The notes: generated from the letters alone by a model not told the origin. 64,000 nucleotides of DNA from Fratercula arctica (GCA_947846985.1 CANTUZ010000001.1:33008727-33072726); one strand, 5' to 3'. Shown: positions 1 to 12,186, counted from the stretch's first letter. Made by a program: numbers and translations.

Positions 1-902
1 CTGTCTACGAGCAAAGATGATTTCAGTTGCCTCAGTTACTGCAACTGGGCAATATTAATTTAGGGACTTCTCACTTTCTAGGGATGTCGCTAAGTGAATT
101 CCTCACAGTTCCACGAACACTGAGCAATCCCTCTAGACGTCACTCCATAGTCATATCTGTCACACTTGCATTAATACACATAAACTATTCTGTTGTTTCC
201 CACTGCATTCCACACCAGTGCTAGATCCAGCTGTATTTATTCCACATTTTTGGAAGAGATGGAAAAAACCCCAAATGGCAAATGGACTCAACTGGATGCA
301 ACTAGTAAATGCGTCTAAGCGGTTCCCTCAAGAAAAATGCACAGTCAGTTTTACAGAAATATTGATAAAAGTGGTATTTGTTTTTTTTTAAAGCATCTCC
401 TATTTAGAGTTCTCTCTCTTTCGCTCTTTTATTTTCTTTTTTTTGCAAAGGGCCTCTTCTGAAGTCAGTTGAACTTAATAGGAGTTTTCTGAGTGACCTT
501 CTAATGTCTGTTTAAGGCTGTAGAGGCCCACAAAGTGGTAATGCTGAGAGGTGTAATTGGCCCTATAAATCTCAGTGGGTCATTAATTCTAAATCCCAAT
601 AATGTTAGAACCAGGATGCATGTAACTGGAGCAGAGTGATGAGCATAGTAGGAAGATTTATGCAAGCGTTGTCTTGCTTTGGTTTGCACAGCAATAGAAA
701 TTATTTGTAGTTTTGGCTTGGAAGCTTGCTTTCTACCTTAACATCAATTCCCACATATCACCTATGTGTTTCTGGAAACTTATAAATGCATCTTTTGGGG
801 GGAGACAGCTGGGGATTTTTTGCATATCAGGGGGTAATAGAACATGACTTGGAAAATCCCTGTGAGATAGATATAAACCCCTCAGTTCTCATCATTTAAC
901 TC

Positions 903-931
903 TATAAAAACAGTTTTCAACTGTTTTTATA
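903..931. repeat. Perfect 13-bp inverted repeat with 3-nt loop
   Basis: The left arm TATAAAAACAGTT (903-915) is followed by the loop TTC and then the exact reverse complement AACTGTTTTTATA (919-931). A perfect 13-bp stem with a 3-nt loop is unusual in random sequence, but it is too short for a canonical microRNA precursor. No flanking duplication or transposon end was seen. It may be a cruciform-forming palindrome or a product of template switching during replication. Confidence 0.9.
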
Positions 932-1034
932 AACATTTTCTCTTTATAATGACAGCTCAAACTTTAAAGGACATATGTAAGTTTTTGTTTGGTCTGTGGA
1001 GACAGGATCCTGAAGTGTGCAATGTCTGTACTCT

Positions 1035-1070
1035 CATGCAGGTACATCCCCAAATGGGGATGCCTGCATG
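1035..1070. repeat. Imperfect hairpin, 15 paired bases with a 2-nt bulge
   Basis: CATGCAGG-TA-CATCCCC (1,035-1,051) pairs with GGGGATGCCTGCATG (1,056-1,070) around the loop AAAT, leaving only TA at 1,043-1,044 unpaired. A further GGGGATGCA follows at once, so half of the right arm is also a direct repeat. The stem is GC-rich against an AT-rich background. It is too short for a normal pre-miRNA and is best read as a local inverted duplication. Confidence 0.85.
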
Positions 1071-1571
1071 GGGATGCACTATGAATCCACCATCTCTGCA
1101 TGTACTCAGTGATAATTGCTGGCTAATGAAAGCCTTGCCATTATTCACTGTGATGAGAAAGGCTTTTCAGTGTGTTCCTTGGAGGAAAAAAAAAAAAGAC
1201 AGACTTCACTTTGGCTCGGTGAGAACTTGTATCTTGCTTCCCTCAATCAGAAATTACTGTAATATGTCCTTATTCCATGTTTTGAGGTGGAATTGGTTGT
1301 CGCTATATAAGAGCGTAAGCAAGGAGTCAAAAACGAACTAGTGCAGTGGCATGGCTTTTGCCGTGTGTCATTTGACTGACAGCCATTTGTCCAATCCATC
1401 TTAAAGTCCTATTTGCACTTTCATGGAAAAAAATTTACCCTCCTTTGCTTCAGTCCCCTGCCACGGATTGTTCAGGGGGATGATGTTTGCACCATTACCC
1501 CCAAGATGAAAAAACCCGAACTTGTCCCAGCATAGACAGAACACTGGGAGGAAACAGTTAAGATCAATGGA

Positions 1572-1580
1572 GGGGGGGGG
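1572..1580 (+). repeat. G9 homopolymer next to further G runs
   Basis: Nine consecutive G residues are followed closely by CAGGGCGG. Together they give several short G runs on the plus strand, which could support an intramolecular G-quadruplex. No promoter or gene is visible beside it. Confidence 0.7.
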
Positions 1581-4500
1581 CAGGGCGGAAAAATACAAAA
1601 CCACACAAAGAATAAAAAAAAAAAAATCAGACTTTTAAAAATGAAACAGGCTATTTATGTGGGAAATCCTGAGTATTGGTATTTTTATGTAATCTAGAGG
1701 TGGAAAGGGAAATGTTTGGTTTCCCAAAGTATTCTGTTATAAGAACACATTCAGCTTTCTGAAACATGTATTTTTCATCATATCTGCCTCCATTTATAAC
1801 TGAAAAGAGAAGTTATAAAAGCTTATTGCTTGGTCTCTGGCCTTTCTGTGCAAAGGCATGTGTACTGCCTTACTGATTCTGAGAGACTTGGTTAGGGACT
1901 ATCCCTGGGAAGGCTTGTTTAGGCACTTAGGAGCAATGTGGGGCTCAGGTGGAAGGAGAAGAAAAGGCAGGATTTCTGTGCATGTGTGTGCTTCCCTCCA
2001 GTCTTCAGGCAAGGATTTCAGTTTCAGTTTGATCTGTAATTTTCTGGCAAAGCAATGACTTTGCAACTGTATCTGGTTTTTGTCCAGTGGATGCCACAAA
2101 GCCTTTTACACTATTTGAAATAATTCCATAATTTTTTTTTAAACTCTAGCTATAATCTTGTATTAGAGCCTCTAACAAACATTAGTATTCGTACACAAAA
2201 ATAATACATGATGTAAACAACCTGCTGAAGCTAGAGCCTGTCCTGAGGGCAGGGTAAGAGGACCTGAAGTAGATTGACTGACCAGTTGAGAATTTCCATT
2301 GTAGGCAACTTTAGATGTGCTTTGGTTCTTTTCTGGAGCGAGAAAAACTAAGTCAGGAGCTGGGATGAGGAGAAAAGATGTAGCAAGAACTTCTCTGCTG
2401 TAGGTGAACCATCAGACCATTCTTTGCAAAGAGTGATCAAATTCAGAATAGCTGTGAAGCTGCTTTAAGCCAAACCATGCAGAGGACAGGTCTGGTGTGG
2501 TTGCAGAAAAGAATGGTCTTTGAGAAGCCCTCAGCCAGTCTGAGGGTCACACCAAATATGCCCAAATAAAAGGTTCTAAAATGTTAGCTCTACAAATCTG
2601 TTCTGGTTAGATATGTAGTTTTCAAGATGGGTAGTCCTTAATTTTGTGTGATATAGTTCCTTCTGCCATTTTTGAGTGCAAGTCAGAATACAGTCCCAGG
2701 TTGTAGAATACGTAGCATTTTCCTTGCAGAAGAACTAGTCTGGGGATAGTGGAACTCTCTTTGTTTAGATTTGCTACTTATGACACCGTGTTTGATGTTT
2801 TTGTCTTTCTGCTTATGCCACAGAAACTTTTTTTTTAAGTGACAAATATGGTAGCATTGGAATTGGTGTTGGAAAATGCTCTTCCTTTTCTACATTTGAG
2901 CTTCCATTTCAGAAATAACAAGATCAGGATGAGAACATTCGCAGGATCAACACACTCCTCTGGGTTGTCATTGCAGTGACAGAAAAGAGATGTATAGTGA
3001 AACTTCACTTCCATGTGCTCTATGTGGTGACATTCCCTTAAATGATATGAATGGGAGAATTATCCCACTGGATGTCCGTTATGATCCTTCTCTCTGGAAA
3101 GGTCGTTGATAATTGCTATTTATCGTTTTGGAGAGGATTTGTTCAAATATATCTTGAGTATTCATTTTCCGTAGATTTCTGTCTAGGGGACTTAAAAGTG
3201 ACAAGAAAAAGAGTGCATGGTAGAAAATAACGGCTTGCACAAAAGCAATTTTCAGTATTTTATAAGTGAAGGAAGGAAAGAAGAGGGAAAGTCCTTTTTC
3301 GTGATGTTTTTCCCAACTTCATCTCTTTAATTAGCACCTCAAAACCTCCATTTCTACTCCTCTGTCCCCTCCAGTCCTAGTTAGGGACAAGAGGTCCTTT
3401 CACTTGGTGAAAGCCAAGGAAAGATCAATAGCATTCATGAGAACTTTGCAGTCCAAGTATTTTTCTCTGTGTGCAGTAAAGTACGTAGTTTTTTCTATTT
3501 GAGTTTTTTGTTGTCAGTTTTTTAGGTGTTTTGACTGAGTCTTCCATGTTTTTTATGTCAAAAATGTTGGTGGTCCTTTTTACAAGCTCTTAGAAAATTG
3601 CATCCGAGGGGAGGAAAAAAATGTATAGTTTATACCCTCAGACTGCTGCTATATTGTAATAAAAGCGTCGTTCTGACTAAAGTTTGATTTCCAATCTCAT
3701 TTGTTTGGCTGCACAAACTTGTGTGTCATATACATATCAGGGAAGATTATTGTGCCTTGGTGCAGGGAAATTTCTTCCCAGAAAGAACTGTAGATCTCAC
3801 TTTGGAGTTTGACAGGAACTTTAGGTCATTTTAGAGCAAGAGGTAAAAAAATCCCTCTTGAAGAATGTCATACTTGGCTTAATTTTCTAAGTCATCATAC
3901 TTCTGTATAATGCCACTGGGACTGTATGCAGGAAATTTGAAAATGGAATCGGGCCTCTTAATTTGGGAGGATTTAGGAAGAACTGAAGGAAAGACAGGCT
4001 CTGGTTTAGTTTGATTTCAAGGTTAGACCAAAACTACTGAATACTGAGTTACACGACATCTTCGTCCATACAGAAAAGAAGATCTGATGATCTAATTACT
4101 AGATCACTCCTGCTGTTTCACCTAGGTTCTGCATTTGTTTGGCCATTAACTGTTCAATACACCTTCATCTGGGGTGATAAACCCCAAGAATGAATCTCTG
4201 TGAATGAAACACAAGAAAGGGAGTGTTTTTGATGCTAGCTCACTCTCCTGTAGATATAATTATGTGCCACAAACACAAGCCTTTTTAGCCTTTTTTTTGT
4301 TTTGGAGTTGCTGATTTCTGGATTCACTGATGGACTTGCTTGATTTTTCAAAAACTCCTTGAGCAAGGAATGAGAGTTGTTTTGGAAAGTGTTGTATTCA
4401 TGGAATCTCAGCATCCAGTTTATGAATTCTAGTTCAGTTGCTTTATCATGGGATGCCTTAGGCGATACGCTGTTGGGGCCTGGAGCAGGAGTGATAGATG

Positions 4501-5705
4501 ACCGTTAGCCTTGATGGTGCTCACTGAAGTGGGAACAACTGGTGCTGGAGTCTTAGGAGAAGAGACTTCAGCCAAATTACTCTGCAGGGAAAGCAGTGGG
4601 AACATTCAGTATTTTTCCAGAAGCAGAACAAAGAAAGTTTATAAATAAGACCCTGGGGAACTTGCTGAGCGTCAGGAAGCTAGGCTGACTTCTGCAGGAA
4701 AGAAGTTTGCTTTGCTTGGCTGTCCAGCCTAGGAGGAAGAAAATGCCCCATGTGAGTGATAGGGCAACATGATGTGGTTCAGCAGAGGAGTCATATGTGG
4801 GGGAGAAATGATTCCATATTCCTGTTAGGTTTCTGGTTGCAGTGTATACGTACTTCAGGAAAGGGAAGCAGAGAAATACAAGTCTAGGTAAGGTAAAGCT
4901 GATTGTGTTAGCTCTGAACTATAAATCCTGAGTGTCTGTAAGAACTTAGTCCTGGAAAAGACTATGATTAAGCTAGCATGGGGTCTGTAGTATCTTTGCG
5001 TGCACAGATCACATTTCTTTGGAGAGATAAAGGATGGGAAGGTGATCCAAAAAACTTGTGGCCACGTGAGTCAGGTAAAGAGCAAGTACCGCATACTAAA
5101 GGCTGCTTAGGGACACCCTAGCTGAATGTGTTGGGACCTGAATGCAGTCAGCTTACTAAATGTCTAGCTAGGAAACTCTGCCTGCGCCTTTTGAAAATGT
5201 GTGAAAATATGCTGTCCAATTCAGATCAATTCCCTTAGAAAAAGGTGGGGAATTTTACTGCGAACTGCATCTTTAATGATACAGATTGTGAATCTATGCT
5301 TATATTGCCTAGTCCTGAATACTCACTTCACCAAGAATTAGAATAAATACTTTCTTTATAGGTAAACGAAAGCTATTCTTCTAACCAAGAACCAGACAGA
5401 AGGGTAGTTGTGTTTGTCATATACTAAATGTAAATCTGAAACAAACGGTCTACAGACCCTGTTAGCTCCTGCTGTGGCTCAGAGGTCTGGAATCCTTTCT
5501 CAAGTGTGCATTTGCCGACAAGTAGGGTTTCCATAGTGTAAAACCCATCAATCATCTGCTTGTATATCTGCAGCGTGCAGCAGAGCCGACAGGGCATGAA
5601 AATCTAGACTGCCGTTTTTTGGAACTAGAGGAGGTAGCAAAAGAGGCACTGTATTTACTGAGAGCCTCTGTGTGTGAGGATGTCATTTCAGCATTCATAT
5701 TTTTC

Positions 5706-5741
5706 TTTTTTTTTTTTTTTTTTAAACTGACGTGTCAGTTT
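5706..5741. repeat. T18 tract followed by an 8-bp palindrome
   Basis: A run of 18 T residues (5,706-5,723) runs directly into AAACTGAC-GT-GTCAGTTT (5,724-5,741), a perfect 8-bp inverted repeat with a 2-nt spacer. There is no retrotransposed body on the complementary side of the T run, so I do not read it as a retroposon tail. Confidence 0.8.
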
Positions 5742-6621
5742 CTAAGATGCCTAGTAAGCTACATGACCAAAACTGTTATGTGTCCTGGATACTCTTGATG
5801 TCTTTGATGTCACTGAGAAAATGAGGAGGTAGATCTTGAGAAAAAGTAGCCTGAATTCATCCCAGGTAACTTTTAAAGTGTTTGACAAGGCCATCTATTC
5901 TAGAAACATATGTCACCTAACTTTGAATGAAGAGAGTCCTTCCTTTATAGGCCTATGTCTATAGGTATAGGTTTTGGTCTTAGTGTAGCTGAGATCTTCT
6001 GCAGATATCTATTTCCCTGCATTGACTACACAAAGAGTCTAGGGTGGTTACATACTCAGTTCAGGTCCTTCACCTGGAAACAATATTTAAGTGCAATCTC
6101 TCTTTGATATTGTGAGAGTGGTGAACAGCAGCTTTTTTCCAACATTTCTTCACCAACTAAGTACTGCCATGCAATAATTTGGAAATAGATGGGCTGCCAA
6201 TACAACTGAGGTAGCTAATGATTGACCTTCAGCTGTGTTGACAAAAGGAACAGGTGGGAGTCTAGAAGAAATGCTGACCAGCCAGGGGCTAATGCAAGTA
6301 GAAGCAAGAAAAAGAGAATGGCTGTAACTAATTCATGCTTTCTGACAATCCTTGAAGATACAGAGCAGACAGCGGAGACCAGAGCAGTGAAGTGACTACT
6401 TCCCTGCAAACTTGCCAGGCGACTTTGGAGAATTACTTTAAGGGCTGAAGAATGATACGGTTGTGTTCAGGTGCTTTAGGTCTGCTTAACTCCAATGGAA
6501 GAGATGATGACTCCATTTTGAGGAGGAGTGAGGAAGGATGTGTCACTGATTTGTTTCAGTCCAAAGAGGTAACCTACTTTTTGAGTGCACTCAAAGGTGC
6601 ACTGTAGAGAGGAATACATGC

Positions 6622-7466
6622 AAAAAATGGCTGACACACCAGAAGGGTGTGCCGCCCTAGAGAGAGACCTAGACAGGCTGGAGAGTTGGGCAGAGAGGAA
6701 TCTTATGAAATTCAACAAGGGCAAGTGTAGGATGCTGCACCTGGGGAGGAATAACCCCATGCACCAGTACAGGTTGGGGGCTGACCTGCTGGAGGGCAGC
6801 TCTGTGGAAAGAGACCTGGGAGTCCTGGTGGACAACAGGATGACCATGAGCCAGCAATGTGCCCTTGTGGCCAAGAAGGCCAGTGGCATCCTGGGTGCAT
6901 CAAGAAGAGTGTGGCCAGCAGGTCGAGGGAGGTCATTCTCCCCCTCTACTGTGTCTTGGTGAGGCTGCATTTGGAGTACTGTATCCCGGTTTAAGGACAG
7001 GGAACTGCTGGAGAGGGTGCAGCAAAGGGCTACAAAGATGATTAGGGGTTTGGAACACCTCTGTTATGAAGAAAGGCTGAAGGATTTGGGTCTTTTTAGT
7101 CTGGAAAAAAGATGACTGAGGGGGGACCTTATCAACACTTACAAATACTTAAAGGGTGGGTGTCAGGAGGATGGGGCCAGGCTCTTTTCAGTGGTGCCCA
7201 GCAACAGGACAAGAGGTAACGGACACAAACTTGAGCATGGGAAGTTCCACATAAACATGAGGAGGAACTTCTTTACTTTGAGGGTGGCAGAGCACTGGCA
7301 CAGGCTGCCCAGAGAGGTGGTGGAGTCTCCTTCTCTGGAGACATTCAAAACCCGCCTGGACGCGTTCCTGTGCAACCTGCTCTAAGGTGACCCTGCTCTG
7401 GCAGGGGGGTTGGACTAGATGATCTCCAGAGGTCCCTTCCAACCCTACGATTCTGTGATTCTGTGA
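6622..7466 (+). mobile_element. CR1 LINE, 5'-truncated, with intact 3' end
   Basis: This is a non-LTR retrotransposon of the avian CR1 family, the main LINE of birds. It encodes, with breaks, the end of the reverse-transcriptase ORF followed by a short 3' UTR. Two diagnostic parts are visible: the protein run [17 protein letters not shown] near 6,706-6,756, and the end GGTTGGACTAGATGATCTCC...CCTTCCAACC followed by tandem ATTCTGTG octamers at about 7,450-7,466. Homology starts abruptly at about 6,622, the usual severe 5' truncation of CR1. No target-site duplication is obvious, which is normal for CR1. The copy is relatively well preserved, so it is younger than most others in this window. Confidence 0.95.
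6627..7385 (+). pseudogene. CR1 ORF2 C-terminal fragment, frameshifted
   Basis: This is the decayed C-terminal third of the CR1 reverse transcriptase polyprotein. The first block reads open from about 6,627 through the segment containing LGVLVDN to about 6,895. A one-base loss near 6,893 then shifts the frame, and the part ending EVILPLY...HLEYC continues in the next frame. Near 6,990 a deletion of about 13-18 bases relative to the family removes the expected stretch after the HLEYC motif and brings a TAA into frame. The last block (7,191-7,385) is open again, contains [15 protein letters not shown], and stops at TAA 7,383-7,385, just upstream of the 3' UTR. The catalytic RT core lies upstream and is absent, so the copy cannot move by itself. 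Confidence 0.9.
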
Positions 7467-10400
7467 AAAGAGATACCTTTGTTGGGTGTAACTCTATGGA
7501 AGGATCAGTACTGTGCATATATTTGATACTGTGTCGAGTTGGAATTTTTTAAAAGAAGCTGATTAGCAACTTTATTATAAGTTAAGCAAATTACATTTTT
7601 GATCATTTAACTACTAATATTTTATTGAAGAGTATTATTCACTAACTATAAATGCACTGGGCAGTACTCATATATGATTAACAATTAATTCGTATAATCA
7701 CCGCATAAAACACAGAATAAGCACTGCTTTAGTCCGTGAAGTTAGCTGAGGATAATGCTGTTGGTGCGTGATCAGAGCACATGCCTTCCATGCTTCTTGC
7801 CTATCTTTCTGTTCCTCCTAAGTAATATCAGGTATGGGAACTGGAAATTGTTTAACTATGGATTAGTAACATTCCCAGGGCCCAGTGTCTCTGGAGGACC
7901 TCCCTGACAGACTCCAAGCAGCTTGTGTCCACAAGTTCAGACTCTCTGATGGCTGTTTCCTCTAAAGTGTCTGCTCTCCTTTGTATTTGCTAGCAGGCGT
8001 TAAATCAACCCAAGGTTATTTCTGAGTAGTTTAAGAGTTCATTAGAGAATATCATAAGGAAAAATAAATTGGTCAGAAAACGAACACTGCTGGTCCAGAA
8101 CTCTTTGATGAATGTAGGCATCTAGGAGGTAGGTATAGATTCAACTATCTTAATTTAAGGTGCAGAAAATTGCCTCTGGGATACATCTTACACTGATATT
8201 TAGGAGTGACTTTGAAGGCCATTCTCACACAATTAGAGCTGAGTGAGCACTTTTTCTACGCTGGACTTTATATCTGATAAGAGTTTCTGGTGTCCTAGTC
8301 ACAAGCAGAGCAGGACCTTTCTGGAAATCGGGCTCATCTTCTCCGCTGGCCTCAGAGAAGCGTAGAAGTCTGAAAGAGGCAGCATGGGGCTGATGCTGTC
8401 AGCCTGCCCCATGCTCAGGGGTCACTCGCTTGGGTGAGGTCCAGGATCCAGGAGGGATGGGCTGGGAGACAGGGGTGCCCTGGGATCAGACAGCCACCAG
8501 GATCTGGCTCGGAGCGTGCCTGAGGGTATAACATCTAGGAGGAGTTTCTTCTTAACTTCAAGTAGACAGATTGTTCTTTAAGAGCTTCATCTGTGTATAT
8601 TCCTTTGTTGTTTCATTTCTGGCAGTAGGATATTAGTCTAGTCCTGCACAGCAATTCTGGTGTGTTGTTAAGATGCAGAATTGGAAAATCTCTTTAAGAA
8701 TCAATATTAAGAAATGAAATATTAAGTTCTGTTCTGAACTAAAATGAATTTGAGAGAGCTTTTTCCTATTTTTCTCTCCTGTAAATCTCTCTGTAAAGAA
8801 GCCACTATTCTTCAACAGCTGGGGCTTGTAATTTTTTGATCATTCGTAGATGGTAGGATGCTGCCTGGCTGTGATGAGTATCCCAAGATGCTGATGCACC
8901 ACATTTCCACGTCGATTTGGGAACAGGGAGAGTTGAGTGGGTTCAAGGGGGGCTGTGTTTTGTGTGGGGCCTTGTCTGCAACAGGAATTGCATGCGTGAA
9001 AACAGCATCATACGTTCTTAATTCCACAATGGCAGTAAGAGGAGCATGCACTAGTGGTATTCTAGCTACCTTACCGTATTTTGAATGTCTTTATCAGGTC
9101 TGAAAACTTTAATGTGCTTGTGTCGGTCTATGTTCTGAGGCCCCCACATCTATTATATGCCACGGAGACTATTAAAGCTTAGCTTAACTCCCGCTATCAT
9201 TCCCCATATTACAGTAACTTAATTTTTGGCTGAGGGCACTTCTGAGAACTAATCTGTGATATGTTTACTTTGGCTGTAGGAGTTGAAATGCTTTAAAGGA
9301 AAAAAAAAATTTTAAAAGCTCCCCAAATGTTTCTGCAGTTTTGCTTTTTGCTCTTATTATGCTAATCTGATTGTTTTTAATGTGAGGGCTTTTTTTGCCC
9401 TGGGTCCTATGTAGTCTGCAGTGTCATAAAAAGTATACCACTTTACAGCTAAGTAATGTCAACTGCCTTGTAACTTAGAAGATCTGAGCTTCTCCGTTGG
9501 AATACTGCACTGCATATGAATATGTCCATTCTTTTCTCTTACTTTCCTGAAATGTACAAAGTCACCACATTTAACGTCTATGAGGTCTTACCAAGATGTC
9601 TAACTAAGAGGCTAAGTGAGCAGAAGCTTAAGAAGCACAAGTTTTATTTTCATATTCAGTTTTTTTGGTCTTTGGAAAAAGAATTTCTTATATGCCTCAT
9701 TGTTTATTACCATCACTTAGTTAACAGGTAAACTAATGTACCGTTAGAATTAATTGTCTTGTCTCCACTTTTATCTTTCTGGAACAAAGAGTTTAAGAAG
9801 TGACAGTGAGATATTTGTCAGTATTTGGGAAGTTTCATTTGTTTGTTCTGTGTTAGACAAGTTCACACCTGGGTGCAGTGCAGCCATAGAGACTCTTCTT
9901 GCCTGTTTCGTGGACTTCTCTTAGCAAAGACCACACTACTGTTCACAATAATTCAAGGGGTAACACAGACCTCTCCTTCAATGTGCTCGTACAATTCTTG
10001 CAAGAGTACCTAGAATTATGTAAGAATCTCTTTCCTTCTGCTCTCCAGTTCCTTCAGAGAAATCCCAGTAGGTAATAATTTACCTTCAGGCTTTGCAGTG
10101 AGTGGTTTAGGCAAGTAAGTTCCTTTCTGTGGCCACGTGCATTTAATGTATAGACAAAGGTGGGGAAGGAGGGTGCAGCTTGGGATTCAATGATGCTGTG
10201 GTGCTGATGATATGCAGGCCTGCTGCCTTCGCGCTGGACCCAGCTGGTAATTTCCTAATGTTTGGCTGGGGTCTGGGCTTGGATGAAAGGGAGTTGGCTG
10301 TAGCTCGGGCCAGATAATTTGGAGATGCTAATGGCTCGTTTGTTAAAACAAGTAGAGGACTTGGCAGAGAGAGAGGGTGTTTCTTTCTATCTCGTCTCAC

Positions 10401-10860
10401 CCTTCTCTCCGCTTTCCAACTTTTCCCGCTGTTCACCCAGAGGGTGTTCATTTTGTGGGTACTCTCTGGAGCACTGGTCACAAATGCCCATTTCTGTAGT
10501 TTTTTTTCCCCAGGATTACAAGTGTTTCTTGTGAAGATGGATCTTACTATCGTTGTACATATTTCCATTTGGTGCAGTCTGGCTTGTTGCAGTGGTTCGC
10601 CCACGAGTATATCTTTGCAAACCACTTAAGGAGAGAGAGAGAAAGAAATGTCAGCTGTTGTAGGCTATTGACTGCCAGTTACTGATTTGGGCTGGCTGGC
10701 ATGAACACATTTATGTCTGTGGTTAAAAGTGAACTCTAGATTTCTTTTTTCTGCTGGCTTAGATTCAAGGGGGTTTACATAGAATAGCGTAGCTTTACAT
10801 GTGATTTATGGCTGGAGTTCAGACTGCAGCTTTTTCATGTGCATTTGTAACGGATGAGGT
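7467..10860. other. Unique non-coding stretch
   Basis: No gene or repeat family is recognised. A short GC-rich island at about 8,340-8,525 carries a 10-bp hairpin (8,381-8,415). The longest open frame is on the minus strand (10,143-10,625, 160 codons). It is rich in Pro, Ser and Ala with no domain, signal peptide or splice context that I recognise, so I treat it as chance. Poly-A of 10 bases lies at about 9,300. Confidence 0.55.
8381..8415. repeat. 10-bp inverted repeat in a GC-rich island
   Basis: AGCATGGGGC (8,381-8,390) and GCCCCATGCT (8,406-8,415) are exact reverse complements around a 15-nt loop. They sit inside the locally GC-rich stretch 8,340-8,525. No gene is seen next to it. Confidence 0.8.
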
Positions 10861-11435
10861 CTGTCTATAGGTTATGCTGTGTTTGATGCACCCCAGGATG
10901 CGGTTTGCCCTCTTGGCTGCCAGGGACCACTGCTGACTCCTATTGAGCCTGCTGTCAACCAGTACCCTCAGATCCATTTCTGCAGGGCTCCTCTCCAGCT
11001 GCTCTCCTCCCAGTTTATACTTGTGCCTGTTGTTACTCTGTCCCAGGTGCAGAATCCGGCATTTGACTTGTTTCATCCCATTAATCATAGCCTAATGCTC
11101 CAATCTATCTACATCTCCCTCTGCAAGGCCTCTTGTCCCTCAAGGAAGTCAACAGCACCTCCCAGTTTGGTATCATCAGCAAACTTGCTAATGGTGCATT
11201 CAACTCCTGTGTCCAGATTGTTGATATTCAACAGAACTGGCCCTAGAATTGAACCCTGAGGAACACCCCTGGTGACCAGTCGCCAGACAAATGTAGCCCC
11301 ATTCACTACAACTCTCTGAGCTCTGCTCTTCAGCCAGTTCTTCACCCAGCGCCCCATGAACCTGCTTATCCCACAGTTGGACAACTTTCCGAGAAGGATG
11401 CTGTGAGGGACAGTATCAAAAGCCTTACTATAACC
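10861..11435 (-). pseudogene. CR1 reverse transcriptase core fragment
   Basis: Reading the minus strand from 11,435 down, this encodes the RT palm region. [13 protein letters not shown], the typical LINE motif before the catalytic site, is followed by [10 protein letters not shown], which carries the catalytic FADD (the YxDD equivalent). A stop and frame change near 11,108 separates this from the next block (11,088-10,861), which contains CRILHLGQSNN. It is the inverted 5' part of the CR1 copy whose 3' part lies at 11,436-11,822. It is non-functional. Confidence 0.9.
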
Positions 11436-11822
11436 AGCCGGTCAAAAAGAGGTGATTACCTGCTGTATTCAGTGTTGGTGCAGCCTGACCTTGAATACTG
11501 CGTGCAGTTCTGGGCCTCACAATTTAAGAAGGATGTGAAGGTCCTTGAAAGTGTCCAGAGGAGGGCAACAAAGCTGGTGAAAGTGCTGTAAGGAATGTCC
11601 TATGAGGAGCAGCTGAAGACTTTGGGCTTGTCTGGTTTGGAGAAAAGAAGGCTGAGGGGTGACCTCATTGCTCTCTGCAGCTTCTTGAGAAGGGGAAGTG
11701 GAGAGGCATGTGCTGAGCTCTTCTCCCTGGGATCCAGTGACAGGACACATGGGAATGGTTCAGGAGAGGTTCAGACAGGACATTAGGAAGTATGTCTTTA
11801 GTGTGTTAGTCTAGACAGTGTG
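11436..11822 (+). pseudogene. CR1 ORF2 C-terminal fragment (non-inverted half)
   Basis: The plus strand reads [19 protein letters not shown] and then WASQFKKDVKVLESVQRR, the thumb and C-terminal part of CR1 ORF2. A stop codon after KVL near 11,590 is followed by [20 protein letters not shown] in another frame. Similarity fades near 11,800-11,822, where the family consensus would continue to the 3' end. It joins the inverted RT fragment at about 11,432-11,437. Confidence 0.88.
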
Positions 11823-12186
11823 TACACAAGTCTCTCCTTAAGGGCCATGCTCTCTGTTCCCTGTGAAGAAACCATCACATTTCCTCACTGAGAGATCAAT
11901 TGCAGAAGGAAGTGAACCTTCTAATTATTATACTGTGGCTTCTGTTATGACAAATAAGTGTCTCGTGTTGCTTCTTAAAGAAGGGAATCCCGTACTCAGT
12001 TTTTCTGGCTGTCTTCAGCAGAAGAGCCAGAGCTCAACAGTGTGAGGTTAGGTTTTCTAAGCTGTTTTATCAGTGTGATCAACATTGGGTTTGATGCTGT
12101 GTGAAGACAATGTCTTATAGGATAGTCAGACCCTAATTCTCTACTAGTTACAGAAGAATTTTAAAGCACGTAACATAAAGGTGATT

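Larger units (their letters stand above)
1..6621. other. Unique AT-rich non-coding stretch
   Basis: No gene or interspersed repeat is recognisable here on either strand. Open frames are short, start and stop at random, and resemble no protein family I know. The stretch holds two small hairpins (903-931 and 1,035-1,070), a G9 run at 1,572-1,580, and a T18 tract followed by a short palindrome (5,706-5,741). It is otherwise ordinary intergenic or intronic vertebrate DNA with few CpGs. Very old or unfamiliar repeats could be hidden in it. Confidence 0.6.
10861..11822. mobile_element. CR1 LINE with inverted 5' half (twin-priming structure)
   Basis: One CR1 copy in two head-to-head parts. From 10,861 to about 11,435 the minus strand encodes the RT core, from the SKAFDTV motif to the motif ending RILGCIKHS. 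From about 11,436 to 11,822 the plus strand continues with the next part of the same protein, containing YSVLVQPDLEYC and then VQRRATKLVKVL. The inner breakpoints fall at the same place in the protein, within a few codons, so the two parts together make one uninterrupted stretch of CR1. An inverted 5' part lying upstream of a direct 3' part is what twin priming during target-primed reverse transcription produces. The expected 3' UTR and octamer tail are not recognisable after about 11,822, so the 3' end has been deleted or has decayed. Confidence 0.85.

Noticed and set aside
6476..6970. 164-codon minus-strand open frame
   Set aside because: It is mostly the antisense of the CR1 ORF2 fragment on the plus strand, so it is a shadow.
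10143..10625. 160-codon minus-strand open frame
   Set aside because: No domain, signal peptide or repeat-derived similarity, biased Pro/Ser/Ala composition, and no splice context. A length near 160 codons is expected by chance in 64 kb read in six frames.
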